Below, one piece after another: positions 45,485 to 58,400 of a stretch of 64,000 bases of DNA. The stretch covers positions 186,001-250,000 of the forward strand of contig CALYLW010000727.1 of the NCBI GenBank assembly GCA_944989445.1, written 5' to 3'. The translations under genes were made by a program, and so were the position numbers. Every line of letters starts with the position of its first letter. Position 1 is the first letter of the stretch. This stretch comes from Ampullaceana balthica. Its lineage: Eukaryota > Mollusca > Gastropoda > Lymnaeidae. The notes beneath the pieces were generated by a model that worked only from the letters and a program-made list of their open reading frames with translations, searched no databases and was not told the origin of the DNA.

Positions 45485-46700
45485 AGACTTCTTCATCCTT
45501 TTATACAACCCCAACCATCTCCCTTCCTAAACAACCACCATCTCCCTTCCTACAACAACCACCATCTCCCTTCCTACAACAACCATCATCTCCCTTCCTA
45601 CAACAAACAACCACCATCTCCCTTCCTACAACAAACAACAACCATCTCCCTTCCTAAACAACTGCCATCTCCCTTCCTAAACAAACAACCACCATCTCCC
45701 TTCCTACAACAAACAACCACAATCTCCCTTCCTACAACAAACAACCACCATCTCCCTTCCTAAACAACCACCATCTCCCTTCCTAAACAACCACCATCTC
45801 CCTTCCTTAACAACCACCATCTCCCTTCCTAAACAACCGCCATCTCCCTTCCTAAACAGCCACCATGTCCCTTCCTAAACAACCACCATCTCCCTTCCTA
45901 AACAACCACCATCTCCCTTCCTAAAACAACCACCATCTCCCTTCCTACAACAAACAACCACCATCTCCCTCCCTACAACAACCATCATCTCCCTTCCTAC
46001 AACAAACAACCACCATCTCCCTTCCTAAACAACCACCATCTCCCTTCCTAAACAACCACCATCTCCCTTCCTTAACAACCACCATCTCCCTTCCTAAACA
46101 ACCGCCATCTCCCTTCCTAAACAGCCACCATGTCCCTTCCTAAACAACCACCATCTCCCTTCCTAAACAACCACCATCTCCCTTCCTAAAACAACCACTA
46201 TCTCCCTTCCTACAACAAACAACCACCATCTCCCTCCCTACAACAACCATCATCTCCCTTCCTACAACAAACAACCACCATCTCCCTTCCTAAACAACCG
46301 CCATCTCCCTTCCTAAACAGCCACCATCTCCCTTCCTTAACAACCACCATCTCCCTTCCTAAACAACCGCCATCTCCCTTCCTAAACAGCCACCATCTCC
46401 CTTCCTTAACAACCACCATCTCCCTTCCTACAACAAACAACCACCATCTCCCTTCCTAAACAACCGCCATCTCCCTTCCTAAACAGCCACCATCTCCCTT
46501 CCTTAACAACCACCATCTCCCTTCCTACAACAAACAACCACCATCTCCCTTCCTAAACAACCGCCATCTCCCTTCCTAAACAGCCACCATCTCCCTTCCT
46601 TAACAACCACCATCTCCCTTCCTAAACAACCGCCATCTCCCTTCCTAAACAACCGCCATCTCCCTTCCTAAACAGCCACCATGTCCCTTCCTTAACAACT
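45485..46700. repeat. 23-bp minisatellite with higher-order blocks
   Basis: The basic unit CAACCACCATCTCCCTTCCT plus AAA is mixed with 27-31 bp forms that add CAACAAA. Marker variants (CCACCATGTCCC, CTCCCTCCCTAC, TTCCTTAACAAC) recur about 265 bp apart (for example 45,861 and 46,127; 45,965 and 46,230). A block of roughly ten units has therefore been duplicated as a whole. Confidence 0.93.
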
Positions 46701-46729
46701 ACTATCTCTCCTCCTACACCCCCGCTCAT

Positions 46730-47285
46730 CATGTTCTCTGGGTTTCCATTTAAACAAAGAACATCAAAGATAACAATCACATCGAGCTATTCATAAGTCA
46801 ATCAATCTCACGATACGGGCAGTTTATCATCGGATAGACAGGCGTCCTAATTTAGCTTCAGGCGAGATTTGGTTTTCGCAGATGCCGTTATTGTAATAAG
46901 AGTTCACTTTGATACCAAAGAATAGAGAGCTTTGTTTAATCTATCTTGAAAGCGCATTAATGAAAAACATTACAATTATATTGTGTGTCCCTGGATTTGT
47001 CATCATAGTGGCCCCCCTCCCCACATCTCGGCGTTGTTTTCAATTAGTGCCGCTTAAAATTGCGGGCCTTTCAGCGCCACTTATCCAGGGGATTGTTTCT
47101 CCCACATTGAGAACCACTGACATATGATTTTAAAAAATTCTATTAATAATTTTAAATACTTTTTTTTAAATTTCAAACATAATGGGAACAAATTTATATG
47201 TGACGATGGAGGACATATTTATTTTTACATCATGTTGCCATTTTTGATCTTGAGACAAAACCATGCAACATGTCATTTAATTAAT
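46730..47285. other. Non-coding DNA, nothing firm recognised
   Basis: CCCACATTGAGAACCACTG at 47,101-47,119 is the reverse complement of a common hAT-type end (CAGTGGTTCTCAA). No opposite end is assigned. Confidence 0.45.
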
Positions 47286-47289
47286 TGTA

Positions 47290-47440
47290 AGTAATAAAAT
47301 ATTTAAGAGGAACTTTTTATTTACAGTCGCGCATTTTGATGTGACGTCACTGTTCTTAAACAATCCCCTCCTCCTCTTCACAAATGTGTGACCCCCTGCA
47401 GCTCCTTAGGTGCGTGACGTCATTTATGGACGACCCATAA
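47290..47440. mobile_element. MITE family P, truncated copy
   Basis: Interior words TCGCGCATTTTGATGTGACG and one end GCGTGACGTCATTTATGGAC (47,412-47,431) match family P. The other end is missing. Confidence 0.65.
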
Positions 47441-47494
47441 TATTGCTTCTTAATGTTTTCACTTATAATCATTAATAATAACAAATTGTTAGAG

Positions 47495-47690
47495 CAGGGG
47501 TCTCCAATCTACGGCCCTCGGGCAAGATGCGGCCCGCGAGGCTTCTCATCCGGCCCCTGGAGACCTTTTAATCTAAAAAAGAAGATACTATTTTTACGTG
47601 TAGTTTACCACAAAACTGTGTGTAGTCGGCCCACAAACTGCTATTTGACAGTTAATGCGGCCCTCCGGCAGAAAAGTTTGGAGACCCCTG
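47495..47690 (+). mobile_element. 196-bp hAT MITE (family T), copy 1
   Basis: The ends CAGGGGTCTCCAATCTACGG and (reverse complement) CAGGGGTCTCCAAACTTTTC are flanked by TGTTAGAG and AGTTAGAG, a 7-of-8 match. The interior is shared with 61,755-61,944, which lies in the opposite orientation. Confidence 0.88.
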
Positions 47691-48072
47691 AGTTAGAGCT
47701 ACATATTTATTTCTAATTTTAGTTCATTTTTGCTTTCCCACGAACGCAAGGCTTTTTATTTAAATCTGTAATAATGATAGTGAGACATTTTCCGTAAGTT
47801 ATTTTCATTACTTAGATAAACATTTGTTAGGATCCCACCTCATGTAATAACTAAATATAGCTAATAGGGTTACTTAATTTAACATGTAACTACTTGTTAA
47901 TGGTACACGGCTGAGCCGCAAACTATTGGCCGAAAACGGGGGGAATGAATCTGAGATAAAGACGAATGTAGTGTAACTTGCCAAGTCCATGAAGTTAATA
48001 CAAATCAAAATTTTTTAATAAACTTTAAATAGGTTCACAATTTATGGACAACTGGTGAGTATGAGTGACTTA

Positions 48073-48470
48073 AGGGCCGTCCATAAATGACGTCACGCGA
48101 TTTTACGCCACAAAAACTTAGACATCGAAGCTTTTCTTTCTCAAACGTTCTCGTATATGTTATAAAGCTTTGACCCCCCCCCCAAAGCCGTAATTTCCAA
48201 TTGAAAATTAGCATGTTGCAAATCACTTGTTTGTCATTTAAGTGTGTATTTCATGTAAATCTGCACTTTAATATCGTAAAACGTGAAAAATTAAAAACGT
48301 CATTAAAAAAATTTCAAGCTATCAAATACTTATGTAGAATTTTTATTTAAATTTGAGCATTTTTGATGATGTGACGTCACATTTCTTAAAATACCCCCTC
48401 CCGGTCATTAATGCATGACCCCTCTCTGCCCCCCAAACCCGCGCGTGACGTCATTTATGGACGGCCCTCT
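48073..48470. mobile_element. MITE family P, most complete copy
   Basis: The left end AGGGCCGTCCATAAATGACG and the right end (reverse complement) AGGGCCGTCCATAAATGACG are identical and extend to TCACGCG, an inverted repeat of about 27 bp. The C-rich and AT-rich interior is as in the copies at 5,545 and 25,303. Confidence 0.88.
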
Positions 48471-48779
48471 AAATGTCGCCACCATTGCGTTAAAAACAAA
48501 AAATGTTTTCGAGGCAATACTTTTTATAGATTCTTCAACTTGAGCATATTGTATAGTTGCACGTCAATTTTTTTCCTTCTCACAACGAAAGTTGGTTTAT
48601 CCGCATTCACGTCTTATCGTCGCTGGTAATGCGCGTGGATTGGAAAATTAATAAGAACTAATCCGAATATTGGAAATTAAATAAGGGACGCAACGACTGA
48701 AAATGCAACTCGGTGCCAAAGGTTGTCTGTCTTGAGTTCGACGTGTATTGAAGCTATACAATTCCTGCAGAGTTTACTT

Positions 48780-51700
48780 CACCACAATATTTGTGAAGGT
48801 TAACAAAAACAACATGCAAACACAACAGAATAAATCAACACACTTCTGATTAACAACTTTTAATAGTTGATCACAAGAGATAGTGATATATATAGCAAAT
48901 GTAAAGAAAGGTCTAGTTGCTGTCGATGACAGCAAGCAGGAAATAGTCCAACTAAACAGAAATAAATACAATAAAATATTAGAGACAATATCTGGGGTGA
49001 AAGGTTATCATCTATCACACAGCCTGAAATAAAGAAACAAAGAGATTTTTTATTTAAAACAACATATAGATTACAATACCGTCAGATCACCTTTAGGTTA
49101 AATGGTAAAAGTTAACCTTCAAAGTGCACATGGCCTACAAGCATTGGAGAATTGACAATGAGTTAAATGTGGGCTGGGGGAAAAAACAACACCATCAGTG
49201 TCGATAGTATAGTCCATCTGAGCCAGGACATTTCAACAAATAGGAAAGGGAAAAAAAACAACAACAATGACACTTCTATCAATCCCACGTTGTAGCAGGT
49301 ATCACCTGCACTACGGGATTTTCCTAACATTAAGTTGTCTGAATAGGAGTAAATCTTAAAAAAACATGGAGACTTTCAACTAAGACTGCCACAAGAATAC
49401 TTGTTGGGGAAAAAATAAGGGATTTCTAAACTAAAAGCGTCTATTACTATTTACAATTTATACACCATAAAGCTTTGGTTTTTTTCATTCAATAATTTTC
49501 AACATCAATGGACAAAGCCTTTTCTTTCTCAAAATAAAGAATACATTTCCCTAAAAAATATTTTTTGTTGTGATTGACACAAATAAATCCGAAGAAGTAG
49601 GATAGGTTAAGGTTCATAGCAAAACTGTGTTTTAGAGCACATGGGGTGGATGGAGTGCCTGCCTCTGCTCTGGTAGCTACAAAGATCATCATTCAGAATA
49701 TGCCAACTACTTAACACCAGACATCAATTCAGTTTTATTCAAACTCATTTTTAAACTACACTTTAACAAAGTGATTAGAGAAGGTATTATTATCTTTTTC
49801 TATCATTGTAAGTTCAGTGGCCTTGTATCGGAAATTGAGAACCAGTGCTTTCGTTCCCTTATGTTAACTTTGTGGATGAAATATTTAAGAAAATTATAAG
49901 TTGTTGAATCAGCAAATAATTGCTCGTTTATTTTATAATCGTTTAGAAAAGTCTATTGAATGAACACAAGACATGTATCAGCTGACTTGACCTTTAAACA
50001 TGTTTGAATGATATGCAGATTCCATAGCTCAAAAGTGGGGATGGTTGTCAAGGATGTATCACTTGAGCAGATCATTCAAAATGCAAACTGCATCAAGTTT
50101 AGTTAAAAAACACATAAAATAGGAGAAATAAATAAAATGGGCTTACGTGCTAGTTCAAGGATGTAGCTGATATCAAGTTGTAAAGGAAAACCTCAGTCCT
50201 ATTAAGATCAGTTCATTGTGCCACCAGTTTAACAATGTTAAAACAAATATAGAATAAATAACCAGCAAGTTGCAAGGAACCAAGGTTTCAAATAGCATCA
50301 GACTATGGTTTATATTTGTAATAGTAATAGAAAATTTGGTGCTATTTGAGGTATAACAAAACACATTGTAACATTATCCCTAACCATGAAGGGCAATGAT
50401 AATTTAATCCAGCTTTCGCCCATGCTAGATCTTAGTGTCCCACTCTAATAGAGTTTGGGGTAGTAGACAGCAAAAATAACCACAGGTCTTCAGTTAGAAC
50501 TTAAGTACTGCAAGTATACAATCAGATTATTATTGGCTACACAGTGAAATCAAGATAATATAGGTGTTGCATGTAGCATAACCCATGGCACTGTTACCAT
50601 GGCTAAAATAAACAGAAGTTTTTTAACACAAAAAAGGATGGGTTCCAATTCATAAAAAAATAAATATATATAAACGTAAGTGAAACATTATTTAATAACC
50701 AGAAAAAGTTGATTTAACCGGGAGTTTATTTTCTCCAAAACTATAACCTGTATATAAATGTAAAATATATAGTATTGAAATCTCAAGTAGAGAGCACAGT
50801 TTTATTTTGTTCTCATTTCAAAAAAAGCTTTGTAAGAGAATCTGAATTTGAAACACATGAAAACATTGACCTATTTATAAAGTGTTGAAGTACTTGACCC
50901 ATTTAACATAGTAAATTTTGCAGATATTCGTTTCAACAATACAAAATGGTCTTAACAGGTGTTACGAAATTTCACACACATACTATTTCATTTTTTATTA
51001 TTTATTTTTTTGAGTGAACAAACTAGAATGAAATTCTTGCTCATTATTAATGGAATAGTGCTTAATGCAAGTTCACAATTCAAATTTATGTTTGCTTCAC
51101 ACTTTTGATTTTTCTACCATCCCAACTCTTCTTCAAAGAAAAATAGCTACTGTGACGGATGCATAATTTTATAGTTTTTGTTGGATAGTTGCATTGACTT
51201 TGATGCCACTCCTAAATAGCTTATGATAAGGTCTGGATGAAAAACTTGTGATTTTGTTGTCAGTTCACAATTAATAACAAATAAATTAATGATGTACTTT
51301 TCATCTTGCAACATTTTATAAAGATGTAGTGCCATGAACGGTCATTTAGTAAGAGCATCAATAAAAATGTATCACATATGATTCTGGGTCATTCTTTCTT
51401 TTACGTAAATTCTAAATACAAATTTAAAATTTTTTTACTGTTGGGCACCTGAGAAAAAGTTTATTTGTCACAATGTTTATCTCATTGAAGGAAAAAGTTA
51501 AGTAATTTTAAGCTAGGAATTCATCACATACCTCAAAAGGTATTGACAACAGGTAGCATATATTTCCAAAATAAATTCATTTCTTTAGATGGGAAAAAAA
51601 GTAACGAAGCAAAATTATTATACTTTCTTGTTAAAAAAAACGTGAGATTTGCAACAATTTAAAATTCTAAGGCTGGGTATATCAGCCTAAATGAGGGAGT

Positions 51701-52241
51701 TTCATGTAATAAAATGTATGCCGTATGCCAGTGTAACACCAGTTACTAGACAAGCATCAAATAATTCACTTTCACGACCCCATACAGGTTACCCACAATG
51801 TTTTGTTCCAATCATAACAAATATAGCAAGCAATAACCGGTACACCCCACAGAGCTCTGGGATTATGAGTTTTGCCACATTTTACACAAGGAACCTTTCT
51901 ATAAATAATGTTTAAATTAAATTATGTGATAAAAATCTACAGCCTTGGAGGTCATACAAAGACACAAAAGGTGTCAAGGCTACAATTGATGAAATTTAAA
52001 ATACACAAAACAAAAAAAAATCTTTAAAAAAACTTTTAGAAATATTTATTCTATCATTCAACCAAAGCTGGATTTAGACAAAAAAACAATTTTTTTTTAA
52101 CATACCTTCTAATGCACCAGCTTTGTTTAATAAGGTGGCTAAATTAAGGTGACCAAATAGCCCCAATCAACATAGGAAGGATTCACAGTTTAAATAACTC
52201 TAGACTATAGAGGAGATTAGTTAAAACTAGTCTGCATTCTT
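48780..52241 (-). other. Repeat-poor region downstream of glycogen phosphorylase, possible long 3' UTR
   Basis: This 3.4-kb stretch has no tandem array, no inverted-end element and none of the dispersed families seen everywhere else in the window. Composition is evenly AT-rich and there is no long ORF on either strand. It directly follows the stop codon on the minus strand. A long 3' UTR, or a constrained downstream region, would explain it. Several AATAAA words on the minus strand (52,045-52,050 and others, such as near 49,730) are possible poly(A) signals. Confidence 0.45.
52045..52050 (-). promoter_or_regulatory. Nearest candidate poly(A) signal for glycogen phosphorylase
   Basis: AATAAA on the minus strand, about 190 bp past the stop codon. 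It is weak evidence because the region is AT-rich and other copies lie further downstream. Confidence 0.3.
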
Positions 52242-52406
52242 TTAATCCTCTTTAGCTGAACCTTTGTCTGCTGGGTTGGGTAACTTGATATTGGAGGGCT
52301 CAACGCCCCAGATCTCCCTGGCGTACTCATTGATGGTTCTGTCACTGGAGAATTTCCCAGAGGATGCAACATTCAGACTGGCTTTTACTGCCCATTTCAT
52401 GGGATC
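52242..52406 (-). CDS. Pyg: Glycogen phosphorylase last exon and stop
   Basis: [20 protein letters not shown], then [19 protein letters not shown] and a variable hydrophilic tail ending AKED. TAA is at 52,242-52,244. Confidence 0.96.
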   Translation of the reverse strand, partial: DPMKWAVKASLNVASSGKFSSDRTINEYAREIWGVEPSNIKLPNPADKGSAKED

Positions 52407-55400
52407 CTATAAATGACATAAACATTGTTTCAATTTAACTGAATAGTGTTTTTTTTTAAAAAAATGATAATCAGATAAAAGAGTAAGGTATCGTTTCCCA
52501 TTAACTTTATAATCATTGTAAACTTCTAGATTCGTGGGGGAAAAAAAAAGAATCTAATATTTGGATTGCTCTTTAATCAATAGTTATATTTAGCCACTAA
52601 TCTAATCAGTCTAAGTAAATAAGTGTAAATTTGTATGCTATTATGAGCCCTGAGAGAGTCTTTAAAAGCAAGGCTTTTCCAAGTTGACAAGTTTGTAGTA
52701 AAAATTGAAGGGGATTAAAATCTGTTACTATAAAGTGGCTACTTCCAGGATTTTGGGCAACTGCAGGGGGTCCCAGATCACAGACCTTGAAGTAGATGAG
52801 GCTTTACTGTATATGACTTTTGAGATCTTTTTTTTTCTAACCAGTAATGAAAATAGCAACCTGTATTTAAACCGTGATACATGAATTTCAAGTGAGTCAT
52901 AACTGACCTTGAAAAGTTCAGAGACTTCTGACTGGCAATCAACATATGACCGGAAGTCTGCCAGCAAGGCAAATCTGAAAATATAGGTTTCATGGAGGTA
53001 ATTAATTTCTAATTGCATAATAAATTATAAGTATTTTCCCCATCAATCCCAACTTCTATGCGGCCACTTTTATGAGGTATTCTAGGAACCTAATCAAGTT
53101 AAAATCCAGTTTGTCTAAAAAATGACACCCTTTCCAGTCCATGACGGGCTATGGGGCAAGTGATGTAGCGTTCACAAGTTTTTAGCCACCACTAACGAGC
53201 AGGGGAATGTGTGGCCAGCACAATGCCCCAGGGGCCTTGCCAGTACCTGGGCTCGAACCCGCGACTCGGGATCTGCCTCGGATCGATAGTCCAGTGCACT
53301 ACCACTTAGACCATCGTGAACTCTTAAGGATAAATGACGTCAGATTTACTTAAATGGACTTGCTCATCGTTGCGTCTGTTAAAAAATGGTTTTAAGTTTT
53401 ATGTTTGTTTTTTTAATTGTGACTCCAATCTGAGATATTCAATTTTTAATATTTAAAAAAAAATTTATTTCAGAAGGATTTCTTGTCTGATTCATGGGAA
53501 AATAATGTTTGAACTATAGTCATTTCATAAACAGCCAATAACAAGCTGTTTAAATAAATACAATACATTTCTTCAAAACTGACAATCACTCTTAACTCTT
53601 TTTCTCCGGAATTATTTTCCTCATTCTGACGGAATTATCTATTCTGGAAATTTGTCGCGGGCTACCATGCTATCTTAAAATGTTAATAACTATTTTATTA
53701 TTTAACAGATAATGATATTTTTGGTATTGAATTAAAGGGAAAAGAATGAAGTTTTCAGGCATTGCAGACTGATAACTTTATTTTAATAAAATAATATGAT
53801 TTTGTTTTAGTGAAAATAAAAAAAATAATTAAAAAACACCACATTTGTTTTTCAAAACCTCTTTCAAAGTCACAAAAATTTAGATTTGTATCCAAAATGT
53901 AATAAAATGGTGTTTTATCTGAACTATATTCATATTTACACCAAACAGAATTAATTTCACATTAAAAAAACAAACAAATAAGAAATTAGAGCTCAATATC
54001 CATGGTCACCTATACAGGAAAATAATTGGAAAATTGAAATATTTACACTGGAACTGGAAGCTATACTGTGTGTTGCAACTAGAAATTATTTAAATTCTAT
54101 TTAAAATTGAACTTAATTTTAGTGAAAAAGTTTAGCAGCTTTCAAATTAGACTCTACATTGTCTAAATTATTATTTGTAGTAGAAATATTATCAGTTCAT
54201 CCAGGCATTTGACAGGGGGGTGGTGGGGCTTGTTGTTTACCAACAGATGACCTGTCAACTTCATTGTCAATTTCACTAAAACTACTAGTACTAAGCGTAT
54301 GATCCATCGGAAATTTAAAATTACTATGTAAATCATAATTAAAAAGAATACCTTTTTCTTGTTCATCATCGTAGTATTTAAAATAATATAAGATCGATTA
54401 CCAGATGCATTGGTTGAATATCCACGTTTGTAAACAATCGTAAAAACGAAAATAAAAACAAGCCTTTCAAACGCTTCTTTTGTGGCGAAAATACATTCAA
54501 ATAAAGAATTTCCGACTTTTTTATTCAAGGGAAATCATTCTAGATTACATTAAAACTAATTTTCGTTTAATAGTTAATGAAAGAAACGAAACAATTCAGT
54601 TTTAATAAATCAACGCTGGCATCGTTGCTACGTCTGAAACGTCCTTTTAAAATCAACGATGGTAGCGTTGTTCCGGAGAGAAAGAGTTAATATTATACTG
54701 GATTTTCAAACCCTTATGCCCATTTTCTGTAAAGACACTGCAAAAGATTGGCCAATATACTAATAAACATAAAATTGATGATTGGTCAGAAGGATGTGAA
54801 AGCCTCTGAAAAATTGAGGGAAAGTGGTTTCTATCGCTTAGTCAGTTTACCTGTCATTGTTAAGTAAGCCATTGAAAAGATCACAGAAAAGTCCAGGTTC
54901 TTCAGGTGAAAAGTAACCACTGTTAAGTTGGTCCAAGACCTGTTTGAGTTCAGCATCTTTCTCATAGTATGCTCTTGGGTTATAACTGTGGAGAGAAAAC
55001 AATTTATTGAATCAATTTTATTCCCTTGTTAAAAGACAAATATCAGAAAAATTATCTTGTTAAGTGTTCAAAGGAAAAAAAAACAACCACACAGCTGATA
55101 TGTATAAAGTAATTTGATAAGATGTTCACACAACAATACGAAAAGTCAATAAAATAAAGTCCAATGGTTTTTAAAGACACTTGAAATGTCTTTGTGAGAC
55201 GCAAGCTAATGAAACTTACTTACCCTTTGCGCCACAGTTCCTCCACCTGCTCTACAGTCATGCCAAATATAAAGATATTTTCTCTGCCCATCTCCTCCAT
55301 CATCTCCACATTTGCCCCATCCAATGTGCCAATGGTCAAGGCTCCGTTCAACTATAGATAACAGTCGTGCATTTCAGCATAAATTAATTTTACAAACATT

Positions 55401-58400
55401 GCAGTCCATCTAGCAGAGAGTTCATAAAAACATCTCTTTTTTTGGCAAAATGTAGAAATACCCCCTTTAAAAAAATCTCTAGACATATCAAGATAAAAAC
55501 ACATCTATAGCTAGTTAATGTACTTATCATGCATGTCTCTAAAATATATTTTGCAAACATATTTTTTATTTCATGTTCACACATAATTTTTATTGAAACA
55601 TGATCTGCACACCACCTAATTTTTTGCAAAAGATATTTTTTGTTGCTTTTTTAAAATAACCCAAAAAATTTGGATGGCACTGACAACAGATTGAAAAACA
55701 CAACCGAGCCCTCTCCTCATTCTTTCTCCAATACGTTTCCACTTATTTCCCATATTTTAAATTTTTTTTCTACTTTGGGATACAAATTTTTAGTTAATCA
55801 GGTCACGACAAAAAAAATTAAATACAGCCTTACCATGAACTTCATGTTCCCTGTGCCTGACGCTTCAGTTCCTGCCAATGAAATCTGTTCACTCAGATCA
55901 GCTGCAGGAATGATCTTCTCAGCCAGCGAGACACGGTAGTTCTCCAAGAAAACCACCTTCAGGCGGTCTCCAATGATCGGATCGTTGTTGACCACCTTGG
56001 CAACGTTGTTGATCAGCTTGATGATCATCTTTGCAGTGTGGTACCCAGGGGCGGCCTATAAGGGAGAAAAATTTACAAATGTATATAGCCTGGAGATGAT
56101 GTCTCAGGGTTGGTCTTATCTTCAAACACTATAAAGTTAAATCAGAACAGTTCATGTTAAAGGAATAATTTTATTAAAAAGACATATCGTGTTAAAGAAT
56201 GTTTCTCGATGAAATCAGACTATTAATTTATTATCCTTTTTACATTTCATACATGGTCGCAAATAATACAGCACAAATAATTCAATTTTTTAATTTAAAT
56301 AGACAAGCAATCATCACGCGCTCAAATTTTCAACTGCACATAAGAAAGGTATGAATAAAATCAACACAGTTGAAGAACATCAAGAACCCATCGGCACTAA
56401 AACCTCTGTATTGAACATATTGCAAGTTTACTGTTACCTTGCCACCAATCATTACAGTCCTGGGTACAAACTGGGCCTGTGGGTTCTTCTTGAGGCGGTT
56501 GTACAAGACAATAATGTGCAGGCAGTTCATGAGCTGTCTCTTGTACTCATGGATTCTCTTGACCTGCATGTCGTACATGGAGGCTGGGTTGATCTTGACA
56601 TGATAGTTGTTCTGGATGTACTGGGCCAGGCGCATTTTGTTTTCCTGAAATGAAAAAAATAAAATAAAATCAACCAATGATGTACAAAAAAATGAAGAGT
56701 AAACATCAGGTGAATGTTTTATTTGATTTCGGAATATCGGTTTTAAACAGCACCATAAATAGAGCAGTAACGATAAGTTCAACATGTGGGGCCCGGTGGT
56801 CAAGTGGCAGCGCGCTCGACTGGCGCACCGATGGTCACGGGTTCGAATACATGTCAAGGCAAGGATTTGTTACCGGGGCCTAGGGCGTCCCTGAGTCACC
56901 CAGCTCCGAATGGGTACCAGCACTAGTTAGGCGGCTGGGTAATGCGTGGAACCCACAAAGCAGTGGCCTGTGAACGCTGCATAACTTGCCAACAGATCAT
57001 CTGTCATGGTCTGTGGACGCAATTATCTTCTGCATAGAAGGAGCGTCTGTATACTTAAGATAAGATAACATAAACAGAGCAGTAACGATAAGTTCAAAGT
57101 TACAAAATAATAATAATGTCAAAATTCATAAAGTTTTTTTTATAAAAAAAGTCTGAGTCAAATAAGCATATAGACTCCAAAATGCAAAAACAGTAATAAT
57201 AATTGTATGATAACATGACACATCTTATACATTGCTTACTTGTTTCACTTTCATAAAGTTACGCAGGAAAGCTTCTTCTTTGCAGGATGGTGTCAGTTTC
57301 CTCAACTCTGTCAGATTGGTCACCCATGATTCACCGATTTTCTATTATTTTTTTTTAAAAAAAAAGGTTATTAATAAAGTATTTAGTTAAGTTTATGTTG
57401 TATTCTGTATATTCCTCCAATCTTTGAGAACAACTCTTAGTTATATATTTTATCAAGAAAACCCAAGTTAATCATTCAGCCCTCAAAATCACTATGGCGT
57501 GGAAAGTAAATTAGTTTTTTCTACCTCAGCAATAATGTCTGCCAAGCCTGGGTTACAGAGGAGCAGCCATCTTCTGGGGGTGATGCCATTAGTCTTGTTC
57601 TGGAACTTTTTGGGAAACATCTCATAAAAATCTTTGAAACTGGAAAAGAAACATCAAAAGTTATAAGCTGTTTTATTCTTCAAATAATTTTTTCAAACAG
57701 TTGTCACACGATGTCTCGCATGACTTTTTCATCTGGGTAAACTCTACTTTTTACATGCATTAACCATCCTTTGCATTTCAACACTTTATCAAAGAAATAT
57801 GTCTTATGAGTTAGGTCATTTGCATAAAAAATGCATCATATGCTTGCATGTCTACAAATAAGTTATTTCCAATGCATCATATGCTTGCATGACTACAAAT
57901 ATGTTATTTCCAATGCATCATATGCTTGCATGTCTACAAATAAGTTATTTCCAATGTATCCTATGCTTGCATGACTACAAATAAGTTATTTCCAATGTAT
58001 CCTATGCTTGCATGACTACAAATTGGAACCGCCATCTTAGCATTTTCTCGTCGTTTAATTCGATTTTTTTAAGTCGCCGAAACCTCATAACACGAGCACA
58101 AAATAATTAAATATTTAAAAAATCTTTTTTTAAAAAGGACACGCTTTTAACATAATCACTACTTTTAGTTATGTCTCATATATAAGGGATTTATAGTCAA
58201 AAACTTTGTTTTTAAAGCTATTTTTTAAAACTTATAATAAAAACTCTTTAAAATTCACTTCTGAAGCCCACACATCTTTTTTACCACTATTTTTTTTATA
58301 CCAAACACCTCATAAGCGCCCGCCCAACGTTTTATACCACGGTGTTGCGTTCACGTGGGGAACTCATGGATGTCAACAAAGCAGACGGGTACCGATGCCT

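Noticed and set aside
45475..46440. Proline-rich or glycine-rich repetitive protein ORFs
   Set aside because: They are short readings through a 23-bp array whose period is not a multiple of three; frames close repeatedly.
53125..53320. tRNA gene on the minus strand
   Set aside because: A- and B-box motifs are present but there is no acceptor-stem closure, and the sequence continues into a SINE body found at two other places.
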